Positions 8,768 to 18,277 of a stretch of DNA of 44,612 nucleotides are shown in pieces (the stretch's first letter is position 1; each line of letters starts with the position of its first letter). The DNA is from CAZRUA01 sp964603125. GTDB taxonomy: Bacteria; Bacteroidota; Bacteroidia; B-17B0; Aurantibacillaceae. The translations under genes and the position numbers were made by a program. The stretch spans positions 1 through 44,612 of the forward strand of contig CAZRUA010000017.1 in assembly GCA_964603125.1 (NCBI GenBank), given 5' to 3'. Below the pieces are notes generated by a model. That model saw only the letters and a list, made by a program, of their open reading frames with translations. It had not been told where the DNA came from and ran no database searches.

Positions 8768-11116
8768 ATGCTGAAACTTAAATTTTTATTTATACTCCTA
8801 CTATGCATTAATTATATCGATGCTCAAACAAAAAACAAATACACCATAAGTGGTTATATAACTGAAGAAGGCAGTAAAGAGCTAATGCCATTTGTGAGCA
8901 TTGTACAAGCCAATTCGCAAAACTCAACCACAAGTAACGCATATGGCTTTTACTCCATTACATTAGATAAGGATTCGGTTGAACTGTATTTTTCGTTTAT
9001 TGGTTACTCCATAAAAAAAGTAAAACTATACTTGGACAAAAACATTAGTTTAAACATTCCGCTAAAAAGCGAGAATACACAATTAGAAGAAGTTGTTGTA
9101 AAATCAAAAGCCAAACAAAGCGAAGAAACTCAAATGAGTATTGTCGAAATTCCAGTGGAGCAAATAAAACAAATACCAGCCTTACTTGGAGAAAAGGACG
9201 TAATAAAAGCAATACAATTAATGCCTGGTGTGCAAAAAGGAAGCGAAGGCAGTAGTGGTTTATATGTGCGCGGTGGTGGTCCTGACCAAAATTTAATTTT
9301 ACTAGACGATGCGCCTGTTTATAACGCCAATCACTTATTTGGTTTTTTCAGCGTGTTTAACGGTGATGCATTAAAAAGTATTGAATTGTACAAAGGCGGA
9401 TTCCCAGCGCGCTTTGGAGGACGATTATCATCTGTACTAGATTTACAAATGAAAGATGGAAATAAGGAAAAATTAAAAGGTGAAGCTGGTATTGGAATTA
9501 TTTCTTCGCGATTTACATTAGAAGGTCCAATTATTAAAGACAAATGCTCGTTCCTAGTTTCTGCGCGCCGCACCTATATTGATGCTTTGATTTATCCCTT
9601 TCTACCTAAGGAGAACAAATTTGGTTATTTCTTTTATGATATGAATGCAAAAGTAAATTATGTATTTAGTGATAAGGACAAATTGTTTATTAGCGGCTAT
9701 TTTGGAAAAGATAAATTTTATGGTGGATATAAAATAAGTAACACTGATAAGCAAAAAGTTTATTTACGCTGGGGAAATGCAACCAGCACAGTGCGTTGGA
9801 ACCATCTATATAACGAAAAACTATTCAGCAACACTTCTTTCATATTCACTAATTACGCTTTAAACATTGGCTACGATTATATTCAAACTCCCGATGAGTT
9901 TCATTTAAAATACACTAGTAGCATCAAAGATTTTGGAATAAAAAACACCTATGATTTCTTACCTAACCCCAATCACTTTATAAAATTCGGTATTCAATCC
10001 ACTTTCCACTATTTTAAACCAAGTGCCATTGTAATTAAAGGAACTGATTTACCCTCAAACACAAACAAAACAAGCAATTATCAAAGCTTTGAAACAGGTG
10101 TATTTATTGAAGATGACTGGAAGTTAAACACACAATGGAAAATGAATGTTGGTTTTAGATTGAGTCATTTCTACACTCAAAATAAAAACTATATAAATCC
10201 CGAACCAAGATTAAGTATACGTTACAAATTGCGAAGTGACTTGAGTTTTAAAGCTAGTTACACCATGATGAATCAGTACTTGCACTTATTGAGTAATACA
10301 GGAATTGGTTTACCAACTGATTTGTGGGTTCCGGCAACAGCCAATGTAAAACCACAAAACTCCCAGCAAGTAGCTTTAGGTGGTGTTAAGGATTTAACTC
10401 AATCGGGCTGGACAGTCACACTAGAGGGCTACTACAAACAATCGAAAAATGTTATTGGTTATAGAGATGGTGCTAGCTTTTTATTAATTGATGATTTAAC
10501 AGGGAATAATGAAGCCGTGAATTGGGAAACCAATGTAACACAAGGGAAAGCATGGAGTTATGGTGCCGAATTTTTATTACAGAAAAAAGTAAGAAAGTTT
10601 ACTGGTTGGTTGGGTTATACTTTATCCTGGACACAATTACAATTTGACGAGCTAAATTTTGGTAAAAAATATTATGCTCGCTATGATAGAAGACATGATA
10701 TATCCTTGGTAGGTATTTATAAATTAAGCGATAGAATAACTCTTTCGGGCACATGGGTGTATGGCTCAGGCAATGCTATTTCGCTGCCACTTCAAGAATA
10801 CTATGCAGGTACACATAATTTATACTATGGAAATCCATCAATGACTTCCAACTTTTATAATAAGCAAATACAGGATTACGGCGCAAAAAATTCCTTTCGC
10901 ATGGCAGCTTACCATCGAATGGATATAGGCATACAATTTCATAAGCAACTTAAGCGATGTGAAAGAACATTTGAATTAAGTTTCTACAATTTATACAATC
11001 GCAAAAATCCATTTTTCTATTTCATAGGTTATTCTAATGCAAAACAACAAAACGTTTTAATGCAGGCTAGCCTATTCCCAATATTACCAAGTGTTTCATG
11101 GACTTATAAATTTTAA
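8768..11116 (+). CDS. TonB-dependent receptor with N-terminal carboxypeptidase-regulatory-like domain
   Basis: An outer-membrane active-transport receptor of 782 residues. Signal peptide 1-19; a CarboxypepD_reg-like domain at about 24-110 (YTISGYITEEGSKELMPFVS); plug domain about 120-240 with LMPGVQKG, YVRGGGPDQNLILLDD and ARFGGRLSSVLDL; then a 22-strand-type beta-barrel to the aromatic C-terminus (SVSWTYKF). It is shorter than SusC-type receptors and lacks a SusD partner. Instead it is followed 4 bases later by a DUF4249 lipoprotein, a common Bacteroidota pairing. The substrate is not known; iron complexes or small organics are possible. Confidence 0.93.
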   Translation: MLKLKFLFILLLCINYIDAQTKNKYTISGYITEEGSKELMPFVSIVQANSQNSTTSNAYGFYSITLDKDSVELYFSFIGYSIKKVKLYLDKNISLNIPLKSENTQLEEVVVKSKAKQSEETQMSIVEIPVEQIKQIPALLGEKDVIKAIQLMPGVQKGSEGSSGLYVRGGGPDQNLILLDDAPVYNANHLFGFFSVFNGDALKSIELYKGGFPARFGGRLSSVLDLQMKDGNKEKLKGEAGIGIISSRFTLEGPIIKDKCSFLVSARRTYIDALIYPFLPKENKFGYFFYDMNAKVNYVFSDKDKLFISGYFGKDKFYGGYKISNTDKQKVYLRWGNATSTVRWNHLYNEKLFSNTSFIFTNYALNIGYDYIQTPDEFHLKYTSSIKDFGIKNTYDFLPNPNHFIKFGIQSTFHYFKPSAIVIKGTDLPSNTNKTSNYQSFETGVFIEDDWKLNTQWKMNVGFRLSHFYTQNKNYINPEPRLSIRYKLRSDLSFKASYTMMNQYLHLLSNTGIGLPTDLWVPATANVKPQNSQQVALGGVKDLTQSGWTVTLEGYYKQSKNVIGYRDGASFLLIDDLTGNNEAVNWETNVTQGKAWSYGAEFLLQKKVRKFTGWLGYTLSWTQLQFDELNFGKKYYARYDRRHDISLVGIYKLSDRITLSGTWVYGSGNAISLPLQEYYAGTHNLYYGNPSMTSNFYNKQIQDYGAKNSFRMAAYHRMDIGIQFHKQLKRCERTFELSFYNLYNRKNPFFYFIGYSNAKQQNVLMQASLFPILPSVSWTYKF

Positions 11117-11120
11117 TTAA

Positions 11121-11972
11121 ATGAATAAAATTTTCACATACATTATTTCAAGTTTGTTTCTTGTAGCAACTTTCTCATGCGAAAAAGAAGCAAACATTAA
11201 GGTGCCCAATCAAGAGGCAAAACTAGTGGTAACTTGTTTTATTTCCCCTATCGATACAGATGTTGTTGTTAACTTAAGTCTTTCAAAGCCAATTTATGCT
11301 CAATCAACTAATGCTACTGTTAATGATGCAACCGTAATATTAAGTAATGGGGTAAACTCAATTGTTATACCCTATAAAAACAACACCCAAGGTGTGTATC
11401 GAGCATCCTTAAGTTCATTTGCAATTTCATACAACACAAGCTATTATTTAACAGTAAATACACCCGATGGAAAATCCGTTAGCGCATCTACAACTGTTCC
11501 GCCATCACAGTTTCCAAATTTTACAGTATCACAAAGTGTTATGACCAATGCGAACAATAATCAAACATTTAACATTTCATGCAGTGTTGATGATATCAGT
11601 GGAACTAATAATTATTACCGTTTAACTAGTGCTAACAGGCAATTCGATGCTACTACCCAAACAGACACTTCAACTACATCAGACTATGATGTTAAGTTTT
11701 TTAATGACTCCCAACACGACGGGCAAACAATTAATGCTTCTACAAGTAACTTTAATTATTCTTCAGGCTCTGTACCAAATTACTATAGAGCAAGACGTGT
11801 TATTTTAATTAATTGCAATAAAGATTACTACTTGTATAATTCAACCGCTTTAAACTCAGGATTAAGCAGTGACAACCCTTTTGGCGAACCAGTAATTATT
11901 TACAGCAATATAAATGGTGGTTATGGCTGCTTTGGTGCTTATACTGCTAGATATAAGGACATTATTTATTAG
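11121..11972 (+). CDS. DUF4249 lipoprotein, partner of the TonB receptor
   Basis: A 283-residue lipoprotein with signal peptide ending TFSC (Cys at about residue 20). The conserved start of DUF4249 is visible (EAKLVVTCFISPIDTDVVVNLSLSKP), followed by NDATVILSNG, and a C-terminal segment (LNSGLSSDNPFGEPVIIYSNI, truncated here to its landmarks) where family members end on a glycine-rich GGYGCFGAY turn. The function of DUF4249 is not established; its genes regularly follow TonB receptors like the one 4 bases upstream, so a surface-exposed accessory role is inferred. Its 3' end overlaps the convergent glycosyltransferase gene by 11 bases. Confidence 0.9.
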   Translation: MNKIFTYIISSLFLVATFSCEKEANIKVPNQEAKLVVTCFISPIDTDVVVNLSLSKPIYAQSTNATVNDATVILSNGVNSIVIPYKNNTQGVYRASLSSFAISYNTSYYLTVNTPDGKSVSASTTVPPSQFPNFTVSQSVMTNANNNQTFNISCSVDDISGTNNYYRLTSANRQFDATTQTDTSTTSDYDVKFFNDSQHDGQTINASTSNFNYSSGSVPNYYRARRVILINCNKDYYLYNSTALNSGLSSDNPFGEPVIIYSNINGGYGCFGAYTARYKDIIY

Positions 11973-13284
11973 TGAGTTGATTTAAAATTTCAACCAACTT
12001 ACGAGTTAAATTTTTGCGTGAATAATTTTCAACATTAATTGGATGAATGGTAAGCTCATTATTCTGATAAGCAGCAAACATTTTCTTCAAACAATCCTTC
12101 ATTGCCTTTATATCATCCCAATTACAAACATATCCTGTTTTAGTTTCATTAATGATAGCTGCAGCATCACCATCTGTAGGCCCCAAACATAAAATTGGTC
12201 GGTTAGAACCAATATATTCAAATAATTTACCAGTAAGCATTTCCTTAGCATTAGGATAGCGATTGATAGATAAAAGCAAAACTTGAGAATTACGTTGCAT
12301 TTTTCTTACTTCATGATGAGGAACGTAATCTAATTTTTCATACACAGAAGTTAAGCCGTTTAATTCTATTTCCTGCTCAATGCTCGAATCAATTTTTCCT
12401 ACTAACCTAATTTTAAGTTTAGATTTAAATACTTCATCTTCACTGCATAGCTCATTTAGAGCCTTCCAAAAGGCAGGATGGTTTTGTTCCTTGGAAAACA
12501 ATCCCAAATAAACAATTGAAAACTCTTTATCTAAATTATCGCTTGGGGCCGAGTTGTATTCAAAATCAAAGCCATTAGGTATGATTGAAATCTTACTAGA
12601 AATATCTTTTTGGTTTATTAATTTGGCCAGATTCAGTTTTAAATTAGGACCAATAGTAACAATAGAATCAGCATTTAATAAAACATCATTTTCCATTTTA
12701 CGATGTTTATTAAATGCTAAACCTGTGAGTTTCATTTCGCTTAAGTAATAAACTCCTGTCCAAGGATCTCGAAAATCAGCAATCCACTTTACATTACACT
12801 TTTGCTTCAACTTCAAAGCTATAAGGTGCATGCTATGTGGCGGACCTGTAGAAATAATAATATCAATTTTATTTTCTTTAATATAGTCTTCTAAAAACTT
12901 TGCTGATGGCTTTACCCAAAATTTCCTAGCATCAGGAATAAAAAAATTACCACGTACAAAAACCGAAACTCCATGCACCAATTTTTTTATAGTTGATTTT
13001 TTTTCCGACACAAAACCATGTGCAATCTTCTTGTTTTTTTGTCCAGAAATTTTTTTATAAAAACCGTAAGGCTCCCAAATTGGCTTTTTAATTATAACAG
13101 CCTCTTTTGGAACATCGTTTTGCAATGTTTCGTCAAGTATAGGAAACTCACCATTTTCTACAGTGTACACGTAAGGCTTAACACCAAAACTTGGCAAATA
13201 CTTCACAAATTTCAACCATCGCTGAACTCCGCTTCCTCCGCTTGGTGGCCAATAATAGGTAATTATTAAGACTTTTGTTTCCAT
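11962..13284 (-). CDS. Glycosyltransferase family 4 (GT-B fold)
   Basis: A 440-residue cytoplasmic or membrane-associated glycosyltransferase. The N-terminal Rossmann domain has YYWPPSGGSGVQRW at about residue 10, the glycine-rich acceptor loop common in GT4 enzymes. The donor domain has IVYLGLFSKEQNH (about 258) and the nucleotide-sugar motif KLFEYIGSNRPILCLGP (about 357) followed by DGDAAAIINETKTG. It overlaps the flippase gene upstream by 19 bases, so the two are translated from one mRNA. Likely role: adding a sugar during surface polysaccharide or glycolipid synthesis. The sugar is unknown. Confidence 0.9.
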   Translation of the reverse strand: METKVLIITYYWPPSGGSGVQRWLKFVKYLPSFGVKPYVYTVENGEFPILDETLQNDVPKEAVIIKKPIWEPYGFYKKISGQKNKKIAHGFVSEKKSTIKKLVHGVSVFVRGNFFIPDARKFWVKPSAKFLEDYIKENKIDIIISTGPPHSMHLIALKLKQKCNVKWIADFRDPWTGVYYLSEMKLTGLAFNKHRKMENDVLLNADSIVTIGPNLKLNLAKLINQKDISSKISIIPNGFDFEYNSAPSDNLDKEFSIVYLGLFSKEQNHPAFWKALNELCSEDEVFKSKLKIRLVGKIDSSIEQEIELNGLTSVYEKLDYVPHHEVRKMQRNSQVLLLSINRYPNAKEMLTGKLFEYIGSNRPILCLGPTDGDAAAIINETKTGYVCNWDDIKAMKDCLKKMFAAYQNNELTIHPINVENYSRKNLTRKLVEILNQLTNK

Positions 13285-14750
13285 ACTTTTGACAGAATCA
13301 AATTTACATAATCCATATAATTAGGAATTAACCTAAACAAAATAACTCCTAATCCATAAACAAGTGTAATAATAACTGAACGGTAAAACATATCTATCCA
13401 TACATTACTTACATGAGGTAAAAAATAATTTATACCTAGACAAAACCCCATTAAGAACAACACCTGCAAGACATAAAAACCAAATGGTTGCATTTTAAAT
13501 TCTTGCCAAATGACTAAAAACTTTAAAAAATTAAACAACAACAAAGAACTTCCTGTGGCAATAGCGGCACCCTCAATACCATATATTGGAATCAAGAAAT
13601 AATTAAGAGCTATTGACATTGCAATCATCAAATAAAGCAAATAAGTTACGGTTCTGTATCGATGTGAATAAACAAGCAGAGAAGCATTTATTCCCGTAGC
13701 CATATTAAAAAAAGCGTTTACCCCAATTATTAAAACCACATTTTCGCATCCATGGAATTTTTCAGGTAATAGAGAAACAACATTAAATACATTTATAGCA
13801 ACACCCACAAATAAAATGCCTCCGATAATCATCAATATTCGGGTTGATTTGAAATAAATCGTTTGTATTAATTTATTGTCATGTCGAGAAATAGCATCAG
13901 AAATTTTAGGGTCGGCAATTTTACCTAAAGCGTTGGCTGGAGCTTCTATTAAACTTCCTATAGTAAAGGCAATAGAATACACTCCCACCATTTTTAAATC
14001 AAGTATTTTTCCAATAAAAATTACATCAATACTACGAATAGATATAGATGCGAATGCTGTAAAAGCCATAGCAATTGTGTAAGAAACAAGCGCTTTACTT
14101 TCCAATGCTTTATAGAAGTTCCAATTAATTTTCAAATTAAAACCATCCATTTTAATCAAATAAATTAATAATAAAACCAATTGTGAACCATAAGTTAACA
14201 CAAACAAAATCATAAAAACATCAAAAGAAATAAACTTAAAAAAATACAATGTTAAGATGAGAATGAATGCGATACGAATATAAATTTCGTTTAAAAAATT
14301 AGGGACTGTTGTTTTAAATAAGGCGCCTAAATAGCCCATAATTAATGTAACCATTCCTATGCACCACGACATAGGCAAAATATAATTGAAGTACTGAACA
14401 AACAAAGGAGAGTTTTTATAATTAGCAATTATATTTTCTTTAAAAATAAATATGAGTGCAACAGCAATTGTATAAGTAATTGTACTAATTAAAAACAAAA
14501 GTCCCTTGTATCCATTATGACCATTTAGTGGATTTTTAAATACTGGAAAATACCTAATTGTGAGTTGATTTAACCCAATTGGAAATAAGGTTGCAATCAT
14601 AATAGAAACCGAATACATAATCCGGGTTAGCCCTAATTCTTCTGGGCTTAACATGATGGGCTGTAAAACCAATAAACTTAAAAAGCCAATTCCTATTCCA
14701 GCATATGAAATAATGGTATTAAGAACTGCTTGCTTTTTTATTGTACCCAT
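13266..14750 (-). CDS. Lipopolysaccharide/polysaccharide flippase, Wzx-like (MOP superfamily)
   Basis: A 494-residue integral membrane protein with about 12-14 hydrophobic segments across its full length, a short N-terminal cytoplasmic start (MGTIKKQAVLNTIISYAGIG) and the typical first-helix GxGxGF pattern. It probably flips lipid-linked sugar units across the inner membrane. In this cluster it sits between a GT4 enzyme (19-base overlap downstream) and a polysialyltransferase-like enzyme (97 bases upstream). There is no polymerase (Wzy) or chain-length regulator here, so the pathway is incomplete within the window. Confidence 0.88.
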   Translation of the reverse strand: MGTIKKQAVLNTIISYAGIGIGFLSLLVLQPIMLSPEELGLTRIMYSVSIMIATLFPIGLNQLTIRYFPVFKNPLNGHNGYKGLLFLISTITYTIAVALIFIFKENIIANYKNSPLFVQYFNYILPMSWCIGMVTLIMGYLGALFKTTVPNFLNEIYIRIAFILILTLYFFKFISFDVFMILFVLTYGSQLVLLLIYLIKMDGFNLKINWNFYKALESKALVSYTIAMAFTAFASISIRSIDVIFIGKILDLKMVGVYSIAFTIGSLIEAPANALGKIADPKISDAISRHDNKLIQTIYFKSTRILMIIGGILFVGVAINVFNVVSLLPEKFHGCENVVLIIGVNAFFNMATGINASLLVYSHRYRTVTYLLYLMIAMSIALNYFLIPIYGIEGAAIATGSSLLLFNFLKFLVIWQEFKMQPFGFYVLQVLFLMGFCLGINYFLPHVSNVWIDMFYRSVIITLVYGLGVILFRLIPNYMDYVNLILSKVWKQKS

Positions 14751-14847
14751 CAGTAAGGTTGAAATATGCCTATAAAGTTATAGAATATATTATTAGATAG
14801 ACATTGGCAATAGATAGTTTCAACAAAACAAATGTTAAAAACATGAG

Positions 14848-15987
14848 TTAAATATGCTTACACTTTTTCCCAAATAAGTCCTTTACAAAAGGATTGTAAT
14901 CATATAATAAATCAGTGTACTGTTTAGGTCCGTTTTTGTAGTAAGGAACCACAAAATCATACATACAATAAAAAGTACTCTTATCAGAATAAAAATGGGA
15001 TAGATAAAACAAAGCTGATGAATAGGTACTAAAAACATGATCTATTTTATCCCTCAAAATATGATAACAAGTTTCAACTGCCATATTAGAAAAAACCGGA
15101 TTACTCATAAGCAAATATTCTAGATTCTTACCCTTAAAAAACTGTCCAATCTCCGAAAGAGACTGGATTGACTGAGCTGGATGAGGTTTGAGTATAAAAA
15201 CGAAATCATTTACGTTTTCAATTTGACGTAAACATTTTTCCAGAAAATCATTCCAAAAATTTTTTGGAGGATAAAACATCTCAACATAATCAAGCATAAC
15301 CAAAACCAATCTTTTACTTGATTTTAATTCCTTTTCAAAATATTGAATTAAACTTGGAGACAAATAATTTAAACCCTTTTCAAAATTATTCTGATCTATA
15401 AAATGATTTATCTTAATGGCTGGTAAATTATATTTCTTGCGGTACTCAATAAACTCATCACCAAAAAAACCACTAAATGAGTGAACTGGCAAGGGTTGTT
15501 TATCTAAATAATAGTAATCCCCAGTTCCGTGTTCCATGAAGTTAATACTGGCTTTAGGATATATTTTATGCAAAGCTTGGTTAACTCTGGTTTGAGTGAG
15601 TAAATTCAAACAAACCTCCCTCTCATTATACTTTACTAATTTAGACTTAATACGCTCCATTAACTCGGCAGCTAACTTATCTTCGTATTTTTTAAGCGCC
15701 TTATTATAAACAACCGAAAAGGGCCATTTCGTCTTAATACTGCGCATCACTCTTTTCCTAAAACTTGGGGTGGCTGTTATTGTATCTTCAACCTTGGTAG
15801 ATAAATCAATAATCTCGTCCCATTTAAAATAGTTTGCCGCATCTAGCAAAGATTTAACAAGACTTTCTTTTTTAGGGGTTGCATCAATAATAAGCACATT
15901 CTTGCACCCATCTGCCCTATTCTTTTCGGCATAGAGGCAAATAAACAAGGTGCATATTTGTGATGATGTAACGTAAATGTTCAACAT
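14848..15987 (-). CDS. Polysialyltransferase-like glycosyltransferase (GT52/PF07388-type)
   Basis: With ATG at 15987 the protein has 379 residues and begins MLNIYVTSSQICTLFICLYA, the typical N-terminal strand and helix of this group. A longer frame back to 16044 adds 19 hydrophobic residues that do not fit the family. Three family landmarks are in order: EHGTGDYYYL (about residue 168), FILKPHPAQS (about residue 265) and FSTYSSALFYLSHFY (about residue 320). These match the acidic-Gly, KPHP and SS motifs of bacterial sialyltransferase/polysialyltransferase-like GT-B enzymes. The donor sugar cannot be read from sequence; sialic or another keto-acid sugar is inferred only from the family. No CMP-sialic acid genes are in the window. 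Confidence 0.65.
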   Translation of the reverse strand: MLNIYVTSSQICTLFICLYAEKNRADGCKNVLIIDATPKKESLVKSLLDAANYFKWDEIIDLSTKVEDTITATPSFRKRVMRSIKTKWPFSVVYNKALKKYEDKLAAELMERIKSKLVKYNEREVCLNLLTQTRVNQALHKIYPKASINFMEHGTGDYYYLDKQPLPVHSFSGFFGDEFIEYRKKYNLPAIKINHFIDQNNFEKGLNYLSPSLIQYFEKELKSSKRLVLVMLDYVEMFYPPKNFWNDFLEKCLRQIENVNDFVFILKPHPAQSIQSLSEIGQFFKGKNLEYLLMSNPVFSNMAVETCYHILRDKIDHVFSTYSSALFYLSHFYSDKSTFYCMYDFVVPYYKNGPKQYTDLLYDYNPFVKDLFGKKCKHI

Positions 15988-16095
15988 TGAACGAATGATT
16001 ATAATTTTTACACAAAAGAAACAAATTTTTTCTATTTTTAACAATAAATAACAATTGGTCTGAAATTTGCTAATTGTTTCAAAACCCTTAAAAAA

Positions 16096-17352
16096 ATGAA
16101 AAACCTTTTACCCCTTTTATCTATTGCCCTACTGGGAACTTCTAATTTGCTTCAAGCTCAGGATATTGACAATAACGATATTCGCTTTAATTATATTCAA
16201 TTACCTGCACAACCAGTAGATAAAACAATTAAAAACTACCAAAGTACCGTTGTTTTAAAATATATGGAAGGTGTTAAAAATTCACAACTATCCTTTCAAG
16301 AACAAGTAGCCAAAGCCGAAGCTGATTACAAAGCTGCAATGGAGAACTATTATGTTCAACAAAAACTTGCCGATGACCAGTATAACAAAGAAATGGAGGC
16401 TTGGGATAAAAAACCTTTAGCTCAAAAAATTTTACTTGAAAAAGAAAAACCACAAAAAAAATATATCCCTGTACCAACAAAACAAACATTGGTTGAACCT
16501 AAGTACCAGAAACAGTTTGATGTGAACTTACTAGCTAGCAAATACTTTAAAGTAGAAGGTTATAAACAAGGTGCAGAAAATCCTTTAAAAGTAACTGCTT
16601 TCTTTTTAGGCTTTGAAGCTACAGAAGCTGTCTTAAAAGAAAAATCAAATGTTGTAAAAACAACAGGTAAACCTGATCAAACAGTTATTAAATACAGATA
16701 TGAATTAAACTACAAACATCCATCAGGTTACCGAATCGAAACAAATGCTGGTGTTATATTTGAAGATTATCCAGCTGTAACAACTGATTATAATACTTAT
16801 TCTACTGCCGAATACAATTCAGTAGCCGAACTTAACACCTTTTGGAATTCGGCAAAAGAAGGGGTTATAAATCAATTACAAGAAAAAATTATCAATCAAA
16901 ATTGCCAAACTTTATCTAACATCATCAATAATCAATTTGGATATCAAAATGTAGCTTACAGCACACTGTTAAGCACTGTTGACGAAGAAAAGGGTTACGA
17001 GGATTACAAACAAGCGTATGATATTGCAGCGAAAGGATATAGTATGTTAGCAGAAGATTTAAATAAATCTAATGCTATTGCTAAGCTAAAAGAAGCTATT
17101 GCTATTTGGGAAAAGGCAATGACTGAAAGTAATCCTAAAAACAAGAAAGCACGTGTTGATATGGATGTTACGCAAGTTACCGTGCTCAATTTAATTGAAG
17201 CCTACATTTTTATTGATGATTTTGCTAATGCTCAATCGTATATCGATAAACTTAAAACACTTGACCCAAGCAAGAAGGAGCGTCGCAGAATGGAAAGGAT
17301 GGAATACCTTTTGAAAGAACAAAAGAAACGATACGACGCCAACAAATTGTAA
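16096..17352 (+). CDS. Secreted unknown protein with coiled coil and TPR-like C-terminus
   Basis: Not recognised as a named family. It has 418 residues with a signal peptide (residues 1-21, ending LLQAQ), then a short N-domain. A long charged helix follows at about 60-125 (QVAKAEADYKAAMENYYVQQ), a mixed domain at about 140-285, and a helical tail (about 300-418) with TPR-like spacing (TVLNLIEAYIFIDDFANAQSYI, shown by its landmarks NLIEAY and FANAQSYI). No enzyme motif was seen. The C-terminus is strongly basic (KKERRRMERMEYLLKEQKKR). It lies 104 bases upstream of the GldN-like gene on the same strand, so a T9SS or envelope role is possible but unproven. Confidence 0.7.
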   Translation: MKNLLPLLSIALLGTSNLLQAQDIDNNDIRFNYIQLPAQPVDKTIKNYQSTVVLKYMEGVKNSQLSFQEQVAKAEADYKAAMENYYVQQKLADDQYNKEMEAWDKKPLAQKILLEKEKPQKKYIPVPTKQTLVEPKYQKQFDVNLLASKYFKVEGYKQGAENPLKVTAFFLGFEATEAVLKEKSNVVKTTGKPDQTVIKYRYELNYKHPSGYRIETNAGVIFEDYPAVTTDYNTYSTAEYNSVAELNTFWNSAKEGVINQLQEKIINQNCQTLSNIINNQFGYQNVAYSTLLSTVDEEKGYEDYKQAYDIAAKGYSMLAEDLNKSNAIAKLKEAIAIWEKAMTESNPKNKKARVDMDVTQVTVLNLIEAYIFIDDFANAQSYIDKLKTLDPSKKERRRMERMEYLLKEQKKRYDANKL

Positions 17353-17456
17353 GGAAAAACAATTAAACTGAAAGAGTCGATAAAAACTAAAAAAACTCTG
17401 TCAATTTAAATTCACACTAAAATGTAATCTTTTTTTTGTTTTTACGTTACAACTGT

Positions 17457-18233
17457 ATGCGTTTTAAAACAATATTCATACTTCTATTTAATTCTAAATT
17501 TCTATTATCTCAGGGCATTGTGCGTAAAATAAACACACGTCCTGAAGATGTTATATGGAGTAAAATATACATTAGAAGCATCGATTTAAAAGAAGAAATT
17601 AATTCCGTTTACTATACAAGCTGCGATCCTTTAGATACAAACGTATGCCTATTTGATTTGATAAAGAAAGGTTTGTTCAATAACAAACTAATTGCATTGG
17701 ATTATAATATTTTTACCGGTAATATTGGTGGTAATCTTAGCCAGAAACAAGTAAAAGACTTATTAATACAAGAATCTGAAATAAATTATTCTGAAGTAGA
17801 CACTTTAACGGGAAATGAGGTAGAAACAAGAATTATACATAAAGATACATTAGCCTCAGAAAACATAGTGAAATACTATGTGAAAGAGCAGTGGTTTTTA
17901 GATAAACAAAGAAGCGTTTTAGACTCAAGAATAATTGCCATTTGCCCTGTAAAGTTTGATGTTGAAAAACAAGCTTTGCAACCACTGTTTTGGGTAGATT
18001 TTGACGAATCGGCTGATTACCTAAATAAAACTAAAGTAGTAAATAGAAAAAATTATAACGAAGTGTTAAGCTATTATCAACTATTACTAAAAAGAAGATT
18101 TTACAGTCAAATTATATACAAAGAAGGGGTAACTGAAAACCCTGAATTTGAAAGTGAAGCCGAAGCCATTATGAATAGTGAAAAACTAAAAACAGAGCTT
18201 GTTAACTTTGAATGCGATTTATGGCATTGGTAA
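17457..18233 (+). CDS. GldN/PorN-like type IX secretion protein, stand-alone
   Basis: With ATG at 17457 the protein has 258 residues and a weak signal peptide (about 1-19). Family landmarks are in order: DVIWSKIYIRSIDLKEEIN (residues 31-49), LFDLIKKGL (66-74), YYVKEQWFLDKQRSVLDSRI (140-159), AICPV (161-165), LFWVDF (177-182), and RRFYSQIIYKEG (213-224). These match GldN/PorN, a periplasmic component of the T9SS ring that works with the lipoprotein GldK. The usual gldK-gldL-gldM neighbours are absent and the protein is shorter than typical GldN (about 300 or more residues), so this is probably a divergent paralogue. A TTG seven codons upstream (17436) is a less likely start. Confidence 0.8.
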   Translation: MRFKTIFILLFNSKFLLSQGIVRKINTRPEDVIWSKIYIRSIDLKEEINSVYYTSCDPLDTNVCLFDLIKKGLFNNKLIALDYNIFTGNIGGNLSQKQVKDLLIQESEINYSEVDTLTGNEVETRIIHKDTLASENIVKYYVKEQWFLDKQRSVLDSRIIAICPVKFDVEKQALQPLFWVDFDESADYLNKTKVVNRKNYNEVLSYYQLLLKRRFYSQIIYKEGVTENPEFESEAEAIMNSEKLKTELVNFECDLWHW

Positions 18234-18277
18234 GCCAAATGTTTAAATAATTATTCGCATTTTTACATTAATTTTTC

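Noticed and set aside
15988..16044. A 19-residue N-terminal extension of the polysialyltransferase-like gene.
   Set aside because: The family N-terminus begins at MLNIYVTSS; the extension is AT-rich and unlike relatives.
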